A DNA stretch of 64,000 nt, from the NCBI RefSeq assembly GCF_012927115.1, contig NZ_JABBFY010000001.1:1922001-1986000 (forward strand). The letters run 5' to 3'. Of this stretch, positions 34,988 to 44,397 are shown in pieces. The stretch comes from Sphingomonas sp. G-3-2-10. GTDB taxonomy: Bacteria > Pseudomonadota > Alphaproteobacteria > Sphingomonadales > Sphingomonadaceae. The notes below the pieces were generated by a model that searched no databases, was not told the DNA's origin, and was given only the letters and a program-made list of their open reading frames with translations. How positions within the stretch are numbered: position 1 is the stretch's first letter; each line of letters begins with the position of its first letter. A program made the position numbers and the translations under genes.

Positions 34988-35881
34988 GTGTCCTCCGATC
35001 GCATCCTGTCCGGCATCGGCCTTCGCCTCTTCGCGATCGCCTGCCTCGCCACGATGGCGGCGTCGATCAAGCTGGTCGAGGCGCGCGGCGCCTCGCTGAT
35101 CGAGATCCTGTTCTATCGCCAGCTCTTCGCGGTGCCGCTGGTCACCGCATGGCTCGCGATCGGCCCCGGCCTCCACACGATCCGGACGAAGCGGATCGGC
35201 GCGCATATCGGCCGCACCGTCGTCGGCCTCACCGGCATGGTATTCAATTTCGGCGCGATCGTGCTGCTGCCGCTGGCCGAAGCGACCACGCTGCAATTCA
35301 CCGTACCGATCTTCGCGACCATCCTCGGCGCGCTGGTGCTGCGCGAAGGCGTTGGCTGGCATCGCTGGCTGGCGGTGGCGACCGGATTCGCGGGCGTGCT
35401 GATCGTTGCCCAGCCCGGCGACGGCCATTTCCCGCTTTACGGCACCGCGGTCGGCCTGACCGCCGCCTTCCTCGTCGCGATCATCGCGATCCAGCTGCGC
35501 CAGCTCGGCAAGACCGAAGCCGCCGGCACCACCGTCTTCTGGTTCTCGGTCCTGTCGCTGCCGCCGCTGTTCATCGCCTATGCGTTCGACATGCGCCCGC
35601 ACGATCTGACCACCTTCGCGCTGCTGGGCGCGACCGGGATCATCGGGGGGATCGGGCAGCTTGCGCTCACCGCATCGCTACGCATGGCGCCGGTCTCGGC
35701 GGTCGTGCCGATGGATTATTCCAGCCTCGTCTGGGCCACCCTCTATGGCTGGCTGTTCTTCTCGGTGCTGCCGACGCCCGCAACCTGGCTCGGCGCGCCG
35801 ATCATCATCGCCAGCGGCCTCTATATCGTCTGGCGCGAGCACAAGCGGCACCAGGAAAAGCCGGTGGAGATGAGCCTCTAG
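34988..35881 (+). CDS. EamA/DMT-family transporter
   Basis: A 297-residue inner-membrane protein with ten hydrophobic segments arranged as two five-helix EamA repeats, each ending with the typical glycine-rich helix (LATGFAGVLIVAQPG-like at about 130-145 and WLGAPIIIASGLYIVW near the end). Members export amino acids, metabolites or nucleotide sugars; the substrate is unknown. Start is GTG 34988. The stop overlaps the convergent TMEM175-like gene by four bases. Confidence 0.92.
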   Translation: MSSDRILSGIGLRLFAIACLATMAASIKLVEARGASLIEILFYRQLFAVPLVTAWLAIGPGLHTIRTKRIGAHIGRTVVGLTGMVFNFGAIVLLPLAEATTLQFTVPIFATILGALVLREGVGWHRWLAVATGFAGVLIVAQPGDGHFPLYGTAVGLTAAFLVAIIAIQLRQLGKTEAAGTTVFWFSVLSLPPLFIAYAFDMRPHDLTTFALLGATGIIGGIGQLALTASLRMAPVSAVVPMDYSSLVWATLYGWLFFSVLPTPATWLGAPIIIASGLYIVWREHKRHQEKPVEMSL

Positions 35882-36501
35882 GCGGCCCAGCGCCACCGCC
35901 ACGAGAAGATGCCGATCGTCACCGGCAGCGTGGCGTACAGGAACGGGGCGAACAGATGCGGGCCCGGAATCATCGCGAGCAGCGTGGAGGCCAGCCCGGT
36001 CGTGGCGAGGATCAGCCAGATCCAGCTCTGCCCCGCCGCCATCCGCCTTTTCTCCGGATCGAGATCCTGATTGCGCAGCGCATCGCGGAACAGCAGCACG
36101 GTGATCGCCGACATGGCGGTGAAGCCGAAGCCATAGATGGTGAAGAGGTGCCCCAGCCCGCCGCGATAGGCGTCGTGATTGCCGATCAGGAACGCCGCGA
36201 ACGCCACCGACATCGCCCGCAGCGGCACGATATAGACCAGCACCATGAAGATCAGCAGCAGGGTCAGCAGCAGCGACCGCGCATCGCCCGGCCCGCGCAA
36301 TGCGCGCCACTGGACATGGCTGAACCAGAACAAAGTGATGATCGCAAAGCCGATCGCGAAGGACGGGATCGCCGCCACCGCGCTCTCCAGCGTTGCCGCA
36401 TCGGCGCCCGATCCGCCCGCGCCGACCACCATCAGCGTGACGGCGAAGGCAAAGGCGGCGTCGGTGAAATTATCGACCCGCTTGATGATTTCAGGCGTCA
36501 T
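35878..36501 (-). CDS. TMEM175/DUF1211-family membrane protein (putative potassium channel)
   Basis: A 207-residue protein with six hydrophobic segments. The first helix carries RVDNFTDAAFAFAVTLMVV, matching the RxxxFSD signature of TMEM175-type potassium channels with Thr instead of Ser. Bacterial members have six helices per chain and assemble as tetramers, consistent with this length. The gene is the last of a four-base/11-base overlapping string on the minus strand (37593 down to 35878). Confidence 0.85.
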   Translation of the reverse strand: MTPEIIKRVDNFTDAAFAFAVTLMVVGAGGSGADAATLESAVAAIPSFAIGFAIITLFWFSHVQWRALRGPGDARSLLLTLLLIFMVLVYIVPLRAMSVAFAAFLIGNHDAYRGGLGHLFTIYGFGFTAMSAITVLLFRDALRNQDLDPEKRRMAAGQSWIWLILATTGLASTLLAMIPGPHLFAPFLYATLPVTIGIFSWRWRWAA

Positions 36502-37078
36502 GGCGGTACACCAGCATGAGGTTGTTGGCGGGCATCTCCACCAGCCGTTGCAGCGTCAGCCCCTGCGCCGCTGCCACGTCGCTCACATCCTCGACGAAGC
36601 GCAGGCCATATTCGGGGCTCTTGTCCTTCAGCCACAGCTCGAACTGCTCGTTCGACGGCGCAGTCGGCACACCGCGCCGGCGGTAGGGACCATAGAGGAT
36701 CAGCGGCGCGCCGGACCCCAGCAACTGCCCCGCCCCTGCCATCAGCCCCAATGTCGCCGCCCACGGGCTGATATGCACCATGTTGATGCACAGGATCGCG
36801 TCGGCGCTTGCCACCGGCCAGTCCTTCGAGGCATCGATCTCCAGCGGCAGCAGGACGTTGGGCAGGTCGGCGCACCATGCGGCGATCGACGCCAGCGCAT
36901 CCTTATCCGGGTCGCTCGGCTGCCAGCGCAAGGAGGGAAACCGCGCCGCGAACGCCGCGCAATGCTCCCCCGTCCCGCTGGCGATCTCCAGCACCACGCC
37001 CTCGCCCGGCAATTCTTCCGCCAGCACCGCCGCGATCGGATCGCGGTTGCGCTCGGTCGCGGGCGCGTGGCGCTTCAC
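36491..37078 (-). CDS. DUF938 family, SAM-dependent methyltransferase-like
   Basis: A 195-residue protein with a Rossmann-type methyltransferase core: VVLEIASGTGEHCAAFAARFP (SAM loop), WQPSDPD, a central DAILCINMVHISPWAATLGL, and GAPLILYGPYRRRGVPTAPSNEQFELWLK, all hallmarks of DUF938. The substrate is unknown. Start is GTG 37078, overlapping the upstream CcdC-like stop by four bases (GTGA); the open frame beyond that runs antisense-like, Arg-rich sequence and is not used. Its end overlaps the TMEM175-like start by 11 bases. Confidence 0.9.
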   Translation of the reverse strand: MKRHAPATERNRDPIAAVLAEELPGEGVVLEIASGTGEHCAAFAARFPSLRWQPSDPDKDALASIAAWCADLPNVLLPLEIDASKDWPVASADAILCINMVHISPWAATLGLMAGAGQLLGSGAPLILYGPYRRRGVPTAPSNEQFELWLKDKSPEYGLRFVEDVSDVAAAQGLTLQRLVEMPANNLMLVYRHDA

Positions 37079-37593
37079 CGGTTGCGTGCTTCGTCGAGCA
37101 GGCGCTTGGCGCGCAGATACATCTCGATCCGCTGCGCGCTCAGCAGCCCGAGCGCGAAGGCGATCAGCAGATCGGTGACGGTCAGGATGTCGAGGTGCAG
37201 GCTCGATCCGCCCAGCAGCGCGATTTCGCGCGCGGCATAGCGGACCAGAATGATGCCCAGCAGGAACAGCATCGCCGCCATCGATCCCTTCTGGCTGATT
37301 TCGTGCGTGTCGGGGTTCACCGCGATGTGCATCATCTTGCCGCGCCACCATCCGGCCAGCGCGCCAAGACCCAGCGCGACGAAGCACCACAGGATCACCA
37401 TCCCGTGCGGCGGAAAGCGGTAATAGAGGAACGCGGCGAGCAGCGCGTAGATGGCGGGGACGATCCACAATTGCTCGATCTTCAACGGCCGTTCGCGGCT
37501 CATCCGCCGCATCCGGAACGCGACCACCGCCACCAGCACCACGAAGAAGATCGCGTAGCTGATCCAGCCCGCCTGAATGGCCTGATTGTTCAT
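37075..37593 (-). CDS. CcdC-like (DUF1453) membrane protein
   Basis: A 172-residue inner-membrane protein with about five hydrophobic segments. RPLKIEQLWIVPAIYALLA, HGMVILWCFVALGLGALAGWWRGKMMHI and VTDLLIAFALGLLSAQRIEMYLRAKRLL correspond to the DUF1453/CcdC pattern. Function in proteobacteria is not established. ATG 37593 (MNNQAIQAGW) is chosen because the 68 upstream codons overlap the divergent gene and look non-coding. It heads the overlapping three-gene minus-strand operon. Confidence 0.87.
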   Translation of the reverse strand: MNNQAIQAGWISYAIFFVVLVAVVAFRMRRMSRERPLKIEQLWIVPAIYALLAAFLYYRFPPHGMVILWCFVALGLGALAGWWRGKMMHIAVNPDTHEISQKGSMAAMLFLLGIILVRYAAREIALLGGSSLHLDILTVTDLLIAFALGLLSAQRIEMYLRAKRLLDEARNR

Positions 37594-37687
37594 GTGGCGA
37601 CTTGTTCCGCAGGCGATGCGACTTGGCAAGACCGGTTGCGCGGGGCTGCGTTCGCGGGCATCTGGAACGCGGATCGGGGAGGCGGAA

Positions 37688-38149
37688 ATGAAGGTCGAAC
37701 GGGACAGCCCAGGCGTGAAGTTTCCGCCGCCGCTGGTGTTTCTGGGCGTGTTGCTGATCGGCCTCGCGCTCGACGGCCCCGGCCTGCCCTTCGGCAATTA
37801 TCTCGAGAATATGTTCGGCTGGATCGGCATCGTGGCCGGCATGGCGATCATCCTGACCGCCATCGGCCTGTTCCGCAGGGCCGGCACCAATGCCGAGCCG
37901 TGGAAGACCAGCACCAGCATCGTCACCGACGGCGTCTATCGCTGGACGCGCAACCCGATGTATCTCGGCATGGCGCTCACCTATGCCGGCATCGCCCTGG
38001 TGTGCGACAGCCTGGTCGCGCTGATCCTGCTCGTGCCGGTCGTGTTCGTGATCCAGCGTCAGGTGATCGAAGCGGAGGAAGCCTATATGGAGGCACGCTT
38101 CGGCGAGCCGTATCGCGCCTACAAGGCCAGCGTCCGCCGCTGGTTCTGA
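37688..38149 (+). CDS. Membrane methyltransferase of the ICMT/PEMT type
   Basis: A 153-residue protein with four hydrophobic helices and the C-terminal SAM-binding motif of isoprenylcysteine carboxyl methyltransferase-like enzymes: DGVYRWTRNPMYLGMALTYAG, then EAEEAYMEARFGEPYRAYKASVRRWF, with the conserved Asn-Pro-Met-Tyr, Glu and Arg-Trp. Bacterial members methylate small or lipid substrates that are mostly unknown. ATG 37688 (MKVERDSPGVKF) follows GGCGGAA. KptA starts 41 bases downstream on the same strand. Confidence 0.9.
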   Translation: MKVERDSPGVKFPPPLVFLGVLLIGLALDGPGLPFGNYLENMFGWIGIVAGMAIILTAIGLFRRAGTNAEPWKTSTSIVTDGVYRWTRNPMYLGMALTYAGIALVCDSLVALILLVPVVFVIQRQVIEAEEAYMEARFGEPYRAYKASVRRWF

Positions 38150-38190
38150 TCGGCCTCCCGCCCCTGCCCGTTATGCGATAGGAACCGGGC

Positions 38191-38724
38191 ATGACACGCA
38201 AGATTTCCAAGGCCCTGTCCTACTGGCTGCGCCACGCTCCCGAAGCCGGCGGGCTGACGCTCGACGAAACCGGCTGGGCGCCGGTCCCCGACGTGATGGC
38301 CGCGCTCGCTCGCGAGGGGCTGACCGAAAGCCGCGCCGATCTCGAGCGCACCGTCGCCGAAAGCGACAAGCAGCGCTTCGAGCTGTCGGAGGATGGTGCG
38401 CGCATCCGCTGCCGTCAGGGTCATTCGGTCGAAGTCGATCTCGACTGGCCGGCCGCCCAGCCGCCCGAATGGCTGTTCCACGGCACGGTCGAACGCTTCC
38501 TCGATCCGATCTTCGCCGAGGGGCTGAAGCCGATGTCGCGGCATCACGTCCACCTCTCGCCCGATGTCGAGACCGCGACACGGGTCGGCGCGCGGCGCGG
38601 CGACGCAGTGATCCTTCGCATTGCGGCGGGCGCGATGGCGCAGGCGGGCATCGTGTTCCGCCTCTCCAGCAACGGCGTCTGGCTGACCGACGCGGTGCCG
38701 CCCGCCTATATCGCGCGCGACTGA
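38191..38724 (+). CDS. kptA: RNA 2'-phosphotransferase KptA/Tpt1
   Basis: A 177-residue enzyme that removes an internal RNA 2'-phosphate by transferring it to NAD, releasing ADP-ribose 1'',2''-cyclic phosphate. In order: SKALSYWLRHAPEAGGLTLD (RNA-binding Arg-His), FHGTVERFLDPIFAEGLKP (NAD-binding His of the H-[x]n-H pattern), SRHHVHLSPD and RIAAGAMAQAGIVFRLSSNGVWLTD. All core catalytic residues of Tpt1 appear present. Bacteria lack the tRNA-splicing pathway that makes its eukaryotic substrate, so its cellular target here is unknown; ADP-ribosylation of RNA ends is a known side activity of the family. Confidence 0.93.
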   Translation: MTRKISKALSYWLRHAPEAGGLTLDETGWAPVPDVMAALAREGLTESRADLERTVAESDKQRFELSEDGARIRCRQGHSVEVDLDWPAAQPPEWLFHGTVERFLDPIFAEGLKPMSRHHVHLSPDVETATRVGARRGDAVILRIAAGAMAQAGIVFRLSSNGVWLTDAVPPAYIARD

Positions 38725-38800
38725 GCGGCACGAGAAGCGCAAGATCGGTCGAGCGCGGCAGGTCCCCGCCCGCCTAGCTGGCGGGGCCACGGAGAATGCG

Positions 38801-39685
38801 ATGAACGAGATCGCCGCCAGAACCTATCGAGCCCGGATGCAGCGGGTGCTGGATCATATCGACCGGCATCTCGACGAGGATATCGGGCTGGATGCGCTCG
38901 CCGCGGTGGCCGCCTTTTCGAAGCATCATTTCCACCGTCAGTTCGGCGCGACCTTCGGCGTCTCGCTCCATCGCTATGTCCAGCTCGCCCGCATGAAGCG
39001 CGCTTCGTACCGGCTGGCCTATCGCAACGATGCGAGCATCACCGGCATCGCCCTGGATGCCGGCTACGACGCGCCCGATGCCTTTGCGCGCGCCTTCCGG
39101 CAGCGCTTCGGACAGGCGCCGTCGGACTTCCGGAAATCTCCCGACTGGGAACCGTGGCTTGCGGCCTTCGGGCCACTCACTCAGGCAAGGACCACGCTCA
39201 TGACCCCGACCTACACCCATGATCAGGTAACGATCCGCGACACGCCCGACACGCCCGTCGCGGTAATGGCCCATCGCGGCAGCCCCGCCCGGATCGGCGA
39301 CACGATCCAGCGCTTCATCGCGTGGCGCAAGACCGCCGGGCTGCGGCCGGACCGCAGCGCGACGTTCAACGTCTTCCACGCCGATCCGCGCACCACGCCG
39401 CCCGAGGACTATCGCCTCGATCTGTGCGCGGGCACCGGTCGCGAGGTCGAACCCAATGATGCGGGCGTGGAAGCCGGGCTGATCCCCGGCGGGCGCTGCG
39501 CGGTGCTGCGCGTCACCGGATCGAGCGACGACCTCGAAGGCGCGGCGCTGTTCCTCTATCGCGACTGGCTGCCCGAAAGCGGCGAGGAAGCCCGCGACTT
39601 CCCCCTCTATTGCCAGCGCGTCAGCTTCTTCCCCGACGTGCCGGAACACGAAGCCGTGACCGACCTGTTCCTGCCGCTGCGCTGA
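38801..39685 (+). CDS. AraC-family regulator with GyrI-like effector domain
   Basis: A 294-residue regulator. The N-terminal double HTH (residues 8-115) has IGLDALAAVAAFSKHHFHRQF and SITGIALDAGYDAPDAFARAFRQRFGQAPSDFRK. The C-terminal part (about 135-290) is a GyrI-like/SOUL-type ligand domain: VTIRDTPDTPVAVMAHRGSP, FIAWRKTAGLRP and RCAVLRVTGSSDDLEGAALFLYRDWL. This is the Rob/SoxS-GyrI architecture that senses small hydrophobic or cationic compounds. GGAGAA precedes ATG 38801. The target genes are not evident. Confidence 0.93.
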   Translation: MNEIAARTYRARMQRVLDHIDRHLDEDIGLDALAAVAAFSKHHFHRQFGATFGVSLHRYVQLARMKRASYRLAYRNDASITGIALDAGYDAPDAFARAFRQRFGQAPSDFRKSPDWEPWLAAFGPLTQARTTLMTPTYTHDQVTIRDTPDTPVAVMAHRGSPARIGDTIQRFIAWRKTAGLRPDRSATFNVFHADPRTTPPEDYRLDLCAGTGREVEPNDAGVEAGLIPGGRCAVLRVTGSSDDLEGAALFLYRDWLPESGEEARDFPLYCQRVSFFPDVPEHEAVTDLFLPLR

Positions 39686-39689
39686 GCGT

Positions 39690-39717
39690 CCGGGGCGCCG
39701 CGATGGCGGCGCCCCGG
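39690..39717. terminator. Hairpin between convergent araC-like and gcvPB genes
   Basis: CCGGGGCGCC (39690-39699) pairs perfectly with GGCGCCCCGG (39708-39717). It fills the gap between the two converging stops. No T-run follows on either side, so termination efficiency is uncertain. Confidence 0.55.
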
Positions 39718-39721
39718 CGCC

Positions 39722-41302
39722 TCATTCCGCTGCTTCGGCGACCGCCGGTTCCTTATACGCCAGCACCGGCTTGCGCGCAGCCAGCGTCTCGTCGAGCCGC
39801 CGGCGGGGCGCGAAGTGCGGCGCGGTCTTGACCGTGGGATCGCCATTCTTCGCCCGCGCAGCGACCGAACGGAACGCGCCGATGAACTGGTCGAGCGTCG
39901 CCTTGGACTCGGTCTCCGTCGGCTCGACCAGCATCGCGCCGTGCACCACGAGCGGGAAATAGACCGTCATCGGGTGATACCCTTCGTCGATCAGGCCCTT
40001 GGCCACGTCGATCGTCGAGAAGCCTTCCGGCAATCCCTTATCGCTGAAGATCGCTTCGTGCATGCACGGCCCGCTCTTCGCGAACGGCGCGTCGAGCAGA
40101 TCTTCCATCGAACGCAGGATGTAATTGGCGTTGAGCACCGAATCCTCGGCAACCTGACGCAGGCCGTCCGCGCCGTGGCTGAGGATATAGGTCAGCGCAC
40201 GGGTGAACATGCCCATCTGGCCGTGGAACGCGACCATCCGGCCGAAGGTGCCGGCATGATGCTCGTCGGCGGTTTCTTCCTCGACCAGGCGGAAGCCGCC
40301 TGCGGTCTTCTCGACGAAGGGCAGCGGCGCATAGGGCGCCAGCGCTTGCGACAACACCACCGGCCCGGAGCCCGGCCCGCCGCCGCCATGCGGAGTCGAG
40401 AAGGTCTTGTGCAGGTTGATGTGCATCGCATCGATGCCCAGATCGCCCGGACGCACCCGGCCGACGATCGCGTTGAAGTTCGCGCCATCGCAATAAACGT
40501 ATCCGCCAGCCGCATGAACCGCGTCCGAAATCTCGCGCATGTCGCGTTCGAACAGGCCGCAGGTGTTGGGGTTGGTGATCATCACGCCCGCAATGTCCGG
40601 CCCCAGCCGCGCCTTCAGCGCCGCGAGATCGACGCGGCCATCGTCCGTCGCCGGGATATCCTCCACCGTGAAGTTGGCGAAGGCCGCCGTCGCCGGATTG
40701 GTCCCGTGCGCGCTGATCGGCACGAGCAGGATCTTGCGATGCCCCTCCCCGCGCGCATCGAGCGCCGCGCGGATGGCGAGCACGCCGCACAATTCCCCGT
40801 GTGCCCCGGCCTTGGGGCTCATCGCCACGGCGTGCATCCCGGTCAGCGTGATGAGCCAATGGGCAAGCTGATCGATCACTTCCAGCGCACCCTGGCACGA
40901 ATCCACCGGCGTCAGCGGATGCAGGTCCGCGAAGCCCGGCAGCCGCGCCATGCGCTCGTTCAGGCGCGGATTATGCTTCATCGTGCAACTGCCCAGCGGG
41001 AACAGGCCGAGGTCGATCGCGTAGTTCTGGCGGCTGAGGCGGGTGTAGTGGCGCACCGTCTCCGGCTCGGACAGGCCCGGCAGGCCGATCGGCGCGGTGC
41101 GGGCGAGGCCGCCCAGCCGATCTTCATAAGCTCCCATGCCGGGTTCAAAATCGAAGTCCACGCCCGTCGTCTCGGTCGAACCGATCTCGAAGATCAGCGG
41201 CTCTTCCAGCATCAGTGCGCGGTTGCCGGTGAAGGTCGAGGTGTCGCTATCGCCCTTTTCCGGGGTGGTCGGACGCCAGCCGCTCTGGTTGATCGTGCTC
41301 AT
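39722..41302 (-). CDS. gcvPB: Glycine dehydrogenase (decarboxylating) subunit 2
   Basis: A 526-residue C-terminal half of the split P-protein of the glycine cleavage system, which decarboxylates glycine with PLP and passes the aminomethyl group to GcvH. The PLP-binding Lys is in [46 protein letters not shown] segment and [21 protein letters not shown] are family signatures. Split P-proteins work as alpha2-beta2 with GcvPA. The ATG overlaps the gcvPA stop by four bases. It is last in the operon, followed by a hairpin. Confidence 0.97.
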   Translation of the reverse strand: MSTINQSGWRPTTPEKGDSDTSTFTGNRALMLEEPLIFEIGSTETTGVDFDFEPGMGAYEDRLGGLARTAPIGLPGLSEPETVRHYTRLSRQNYAIDLGLFPLGSCTMKHNPRLNERMARLPGFADLHPLTPVDSCQGALEVIDQLAHWLITLTGMHAVAMSPKAGAHGELCGVLAIRAALDARGEGHRKILLVPISAHGTNPATAAFANFTVEDIPATDDGRVDLAALKARLGPDIAGVMITNPNTCGLFERDMREISDAVHAAGGYVYCDGANFNAIVGRVRPGDLGIDAMHINLHKTFSTPHGGGGPGSGPVVLSQALAPYAPLPFVEKTAGGFRLVEEETADEHHAGTFGRMVAFHGQMGMFTRALTYILSHGADGLRQVAEDSVLNANYILRSMEDLLDAPFAKSGPCMHEAIFSDKGLPEGFSTIDVAKGLIDEGYHPMTVYFPLVVHGAMLVEPTETESKATLDQFIGAFRSVAARAKNGDPTVKTAPHFAPRRRLDETLAARKPVLAYKEPAVAEAAE

Positions 41303-42657
41303 GCCAGCGCCTCCCGGAGCGCGGAGGCAAGCGTCGCGACGTCCTCCTCCGTGGTGGTTTCAGTGACCGCGACGACGAGGCCGTTCTCAAGGCTCTCAAC
41401 GCCCGGATAGAGCCGACCGAGCGATACGCCTGCGAGAATGCCCTTGTCGGCGAGTTGGCGAACCACGGGTCGCGCTTCCTTGGACAATTTGAGCGTGAAC
41501 TCGTTGAAGAAGACCGGAGTCACCAATTCGACACCCGGCACCTGCGACAGCACATTGCTCGCCCCGATTGCGCCGATGTGATTCTTGGTCGCCAACTGGC
41601 GAAGACCAGCTTCACCCAGCAGGGTCATATGGATCGACCAGGCGAGCGCGCACAGCACCGAGCTGGTGCAGATGTTCGACGTCGCCTTCTCGCGGCGGAT
41701 ATGCTGCTCGCGGGTGGAGAGCGTCAGCACGAAGCCGCGCTTGCCCTCGGCATCGACGGTCTCTCCGCAGAGACGCCCCGGCATCTGCCGCACCAGCTTT
41801 TCCGAACAGGCGAACAGGCCGACATAGGGCCCGCCGAACTGCAGGCCGACGCCGATCGACTGGCCTTCGCCCACCACGATGTCCGCGCCCATCTCGCCCG
41901 GCGATTTGATCGCCCCCAGCGCCACCGGCTCGGTCACTACCGCGATCAGCAGCGCCTTCTTCGCATGGCACGCATCGGCCAGCGCCGAAAGGTCGGCGAT
42001 CCGGCCAAGGATATCGGGATACTGGACCACGACGCACGACGTATCGGCGTCGATCAGCCCGATCAGATCGTCGGTGTCCGGCGTCGCGCCCAGCACCGGA
42101 AGGCGCGTGTCGAGCACGTCGCCGGTATATTTCGCCATCGTGTTGGCGACCGACACATAATGCGGATGCAAACCGCCCGAGAGGATCGCCTTGCCGCGCC
42201 GGGTCACCCGCCGCGCCATCACGATCGCTTCCCAGCACGCGGTCGACCCGTCGTACATCGACGCATTCGCCACGTCGCAGCCAAGCAGCCGCGCGACCTG
42301 CGACTGGAACTCGAACATCATCTGCAGCGTGCCCTGCGCGATCTCCGGCTGGTACGGCGTATAGGCGGTCAGGAACTCGCCACGCTGGATCAGGTGATCG
42401 ACGCTGGCGGGCACATGGTGCTTGTACGCACCCGCCCCAAGGAAGAACGGCGCATCGCCGGCGGCGAGGTTCTTTTTCGCCAATGCCGTCATGTGCCGCT
42501 CGACCGCCAGCTCGCTGGCATGAAGCGGCAGGCCGTGGATCGGGCCATCGAGCACGGCGGCGCCGGGCACATCGACGAACAGGTCATCGATCGTCTTCGC
42601 GCCGATGACGGACAGCATGTCCTTACGATCGGCATGGGTAAGGGGCAGGTAGCGCAT
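41299..42657 (-). CDS. gcvPA: Glycine dehydrogenase (decarboxylating) subunit 1
   Basis: A 452-residue N-terminal half of the split P-protein. It begins [19 protein letters not shown] and has [61 protein letters not shown], and the late segment [22 protein letters not shown], all standard for GcvPA. It pairs with GcvPB to form the decarboxylase. A GTG directly before ATG 42657 is a possible alternative start. It is separated from gcvH by 162 bases holding a large inverted repeat. Confidence 0.97.
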   Translation of the reverse strand: MRYLPLTHADRKDMLSVIGAKTIDDLFVDVPGAAVLDGPIHGLPLHASELAVERHMTALAKKNLAAGDAPFFLGAGAYKHHVPASVDHLIQRGEFLTAYTPYQPEIAQGTLQMMFEFQSQVARLLGCDVANASMYDGSTACWEAIVMARRVTRRGKAILSGGLHPHYVSVANTMAKYTGDVLDTRLPVLGATPDTDDLIGLIDADTSCVVVQYPDILGRIADLSALADACHAKKALLIAVVTEPVALGAIKSPGEMGADIVVGEGQSIGVGLQFGGPYVGLFACSEKLVRQMPGRLCGETVDAEGKRGFVLTLSTREQHIRREKATSNICTSSVLCALAWSIHMTLLGEAGLRQLATKNHIGAIGASNVLSQVPGVELVTPVFFNEFTLKLSKEARPVVRQLADKGILAGVSLGRLYPGVESLENGLVVAVTETTTEEDVATLASALREALA

Positions 42658-42670
42658 CACGCAAATCTCC

Positions 42671-42809
42671 CCCCTCCCTGCAAGGGAGGGGATGGGGGTG
42701 GGTTAGCGGCAACGGAGGCTCGATGCCTCCGACGCCGCTGTTTGGGGATGCCGCGGGAGCGCTCGCTGCGCTCGCCACCCACCCCCAGCCCCTCCCTTGC
42801 GGGGAGGGG
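42671..42809. repeat. Long imperfect inverted repeat between gcvH and gcvPA
   Basis: A 33-base left arm (42671-42703) pairs with a right arm (42777-42809) with only two mismatches; the 73-base centre contains GGAGGCTCGATGCCTCC and GCGGGAGCGCTCGC-type smaller hairpins. Each arm is itself a hairpin (CCCCTCCC/GGGAGGGG). The element ends 10 bases before the gcvH stop. It resembles the hairpin elements at 17216-17319 and 50532-50557 in composition and position between genes. Confidence 0.8.
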
Positions 42810-42819
42810 AGTCAAAGGC

Positions 42820-43191
42820 TTACAGCTTGCTCACGAAATCCGCGTAGGCGCTCTCGTTCATCAGGCCTTCCAGCTCGCTGGTGTCGCTCAGCGTCAGCTT
42901 GAAGAACCAGCCCTCGCCTTCGGCATCCTCGTTCACCAGCTCGGGCGTGTCGGCCAGCGCCGGATTGCCTTCGATGACGGTGCCCGAAACCGGCGAATAG
43001 ACGTCCGACGCGGCCTTCACGCTCTCGACCACGGCGGCTTCATCGCCCTTGGCCACTTCCTTGCCTTCGTCGGGGGTCTCGACGAACACGATGTCGCCCA
43101 GCTGGCCCTGCGCATAGTCGCTGATGCCGACGGTTCCGATGTCGCCGTCGACTTCGACCCACTCATGATCTTCGGTGTAATAGCGGCTCAT
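42820..43191 (-). CDS. gcvH: Glycine cleavage system H protein
   Basis: A 123-residue lipoyl carrier that shuttles the aminomethyl intermediate between GcvP, GcvT and lipoamide dehydrogenase. The lipoylated residue is Lys59 in [34 protein letters not shown] and [16 protein letters not shown] complete the family pattern. It starts three bases after the gcvT stop. Confidence 0.98.
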   Translation of the reverse strand: MSRYYTEDHEWVEVDGDIGTVGISDYAQGQLGDIVFVETPDEGKEVAKGDEAAVVESVKAASDVYSPVSGTVIEGNPALADTPELVNEDAEGEGWFFKLTLSDTSELEGLMNESAYADFVSKL

Positions 43192-43194
43192 GGG

Positions 43195-44334
43195 TCAGGC
43201 TCCCTTTCTGACGTAGCGATGGGGGACGAAGGGCATCGGAACGACCTCCGCGTGATGGATCTTGCCGCGCTGCGTGAGCGTGATGCGGCTGCCGGGCGTT
43301 GCGCTTGCGGCGGGGACATAGGCCATTGCGATCGGCTTCTGGACCGTCGGGGCGAACCCGCCCGAGGTGACCTTGCCGACTTCGCTGCCTTCGGCATCGA
43401 CCACCAGCGCGCCTTCGCGAACCGGCTGTCGGCCTTCGACGATCAGGCCGACGCGCTTGAGGATCGGGCCATTCTCGCGCTCGGCCATGATGCGATCGTA
43501 ACCGGGGAAACCGCCTTCCTCGCGGCGGCGCTTCTTCAGCGCGAAGCCCAGCGCGGCGGAAACCGGCGTGGTCTCCTCGTCGAGGTCATGGCCATAGAGC
43601 GGCAGATCGGCTTCCAGCCGCAGCGAATCGCGCGCGCCCAGTCCGATCGGCTTCACTTCGTCCTGCGCGGTCAGCGCATCGGCCAGCGCCTCGACGCCGG
43701 CGGCAGGCACCGAAATCTCGAACCCGTCCTCGCCGGTATAGCCCGAACGGCTGATCCACAGCTCATGGCCTTCCCATGCGAACGCCGCGCCCTGCATGAA
43801 CACCAGGGCCTCGACGCCGGGGATCACGCGCGACAGCGCGGTGACCGCCTTGGGGCCCTGCAGCGCGAGCAGCGCGTGCTCTTCCATGTGATTGAGAGTG
43901 ATTTCGTCGGCCAGATGCTCGCGGAAATGGCCGATATCGTCCCATTTGCACGCGCCGTTGACGACCATGTAGATGTCGCCGCTTTCCAGCCGCGTCAGCA
44001 TCAGATCGTCGAGAATGCCGCCATTCTCGGCCAGCAGCAGCGAATAGACCGGATGGCCCGGCTTCGCCGCGGCCATGTCCACCGGCATCAGCGCTTCGAG
44101 CGCGGCATCCAGCCCTTCACCCGAAAAGGTCAGCTGTCCCATATGGCTGACGTCGAACAGCCCGGCATTTTCGCGCACCCACAGATGCTCGGCCATGATG
44201 CCTTCATACTGGACGGGCATCTCATAACCCGCGAACGGCACCATCCGGCCGCCCCGCGCGCGATGCCAGGCATCCAGCGGCAGCGTCAGAATCTCGGGTT
44301 CGCTATCGGTATCGGTCTGGACGTCCAGGCTCAT
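43195..44334 (-). CDS. gcvT: Glycine cleavage system T protein (aminomethyltransferase)
   Basis: A 379-residue tetrahydrofolate-dependent aminomethyltransferase that releases ammonia and makes 5,10-methylene-THF. Family motifs: RMVPFAGYEMPVQYEGI, LFDVSHMGQL, YSLLLAENGGILDDLMLTR, SRSGYTGEDGFEISVPA, and GLGARDSLRLEADLPLYGHDL. ATG 44334 is directly preceded by an in-frame GTG. First gene of the operon, downstream of the glycine riboswitch, so its expression should rise with glycine. Confidence 0.97.
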   Translation of the reverse strand: MSLDVQTDTDSEPEILTLPLDAWHRARGGRMVPFAGYEMPVQYEGIMAEHLWVRENAGLFDVSHMGQLTFSGEGLDAALEALMPVDMAAAKPGHPVYSLLLAENGGILDDLMLTRLESGDIYMVVNGACKWDDIGHFREHLADEITLNHMEEHALLALQGPKAVTALSRVIPGVEALVFMQGAAFAWEGHELWISRSGYTGEDGFEISVPAAGVEALADALTAQDEVKPIGLGARDSLRLEADLPLYGHDLDEETTPVSAALGFALKKRRREEGGFPGYDRIMAERENGPILKRVGLIVEGRQPVREGALVVDAEGSEVGKVTSGGFAPTVQKPIAMAYVPAASATPGSRITLTQRGKIHHAEVVPMPFVPHRYVRKGA

Positions 44335-44397
44335 CACGGCACTCCGGATTCGAGGATTCGACAGGCCGTGGGCGCCTGCGCGCCGTCCGGTCCATCG

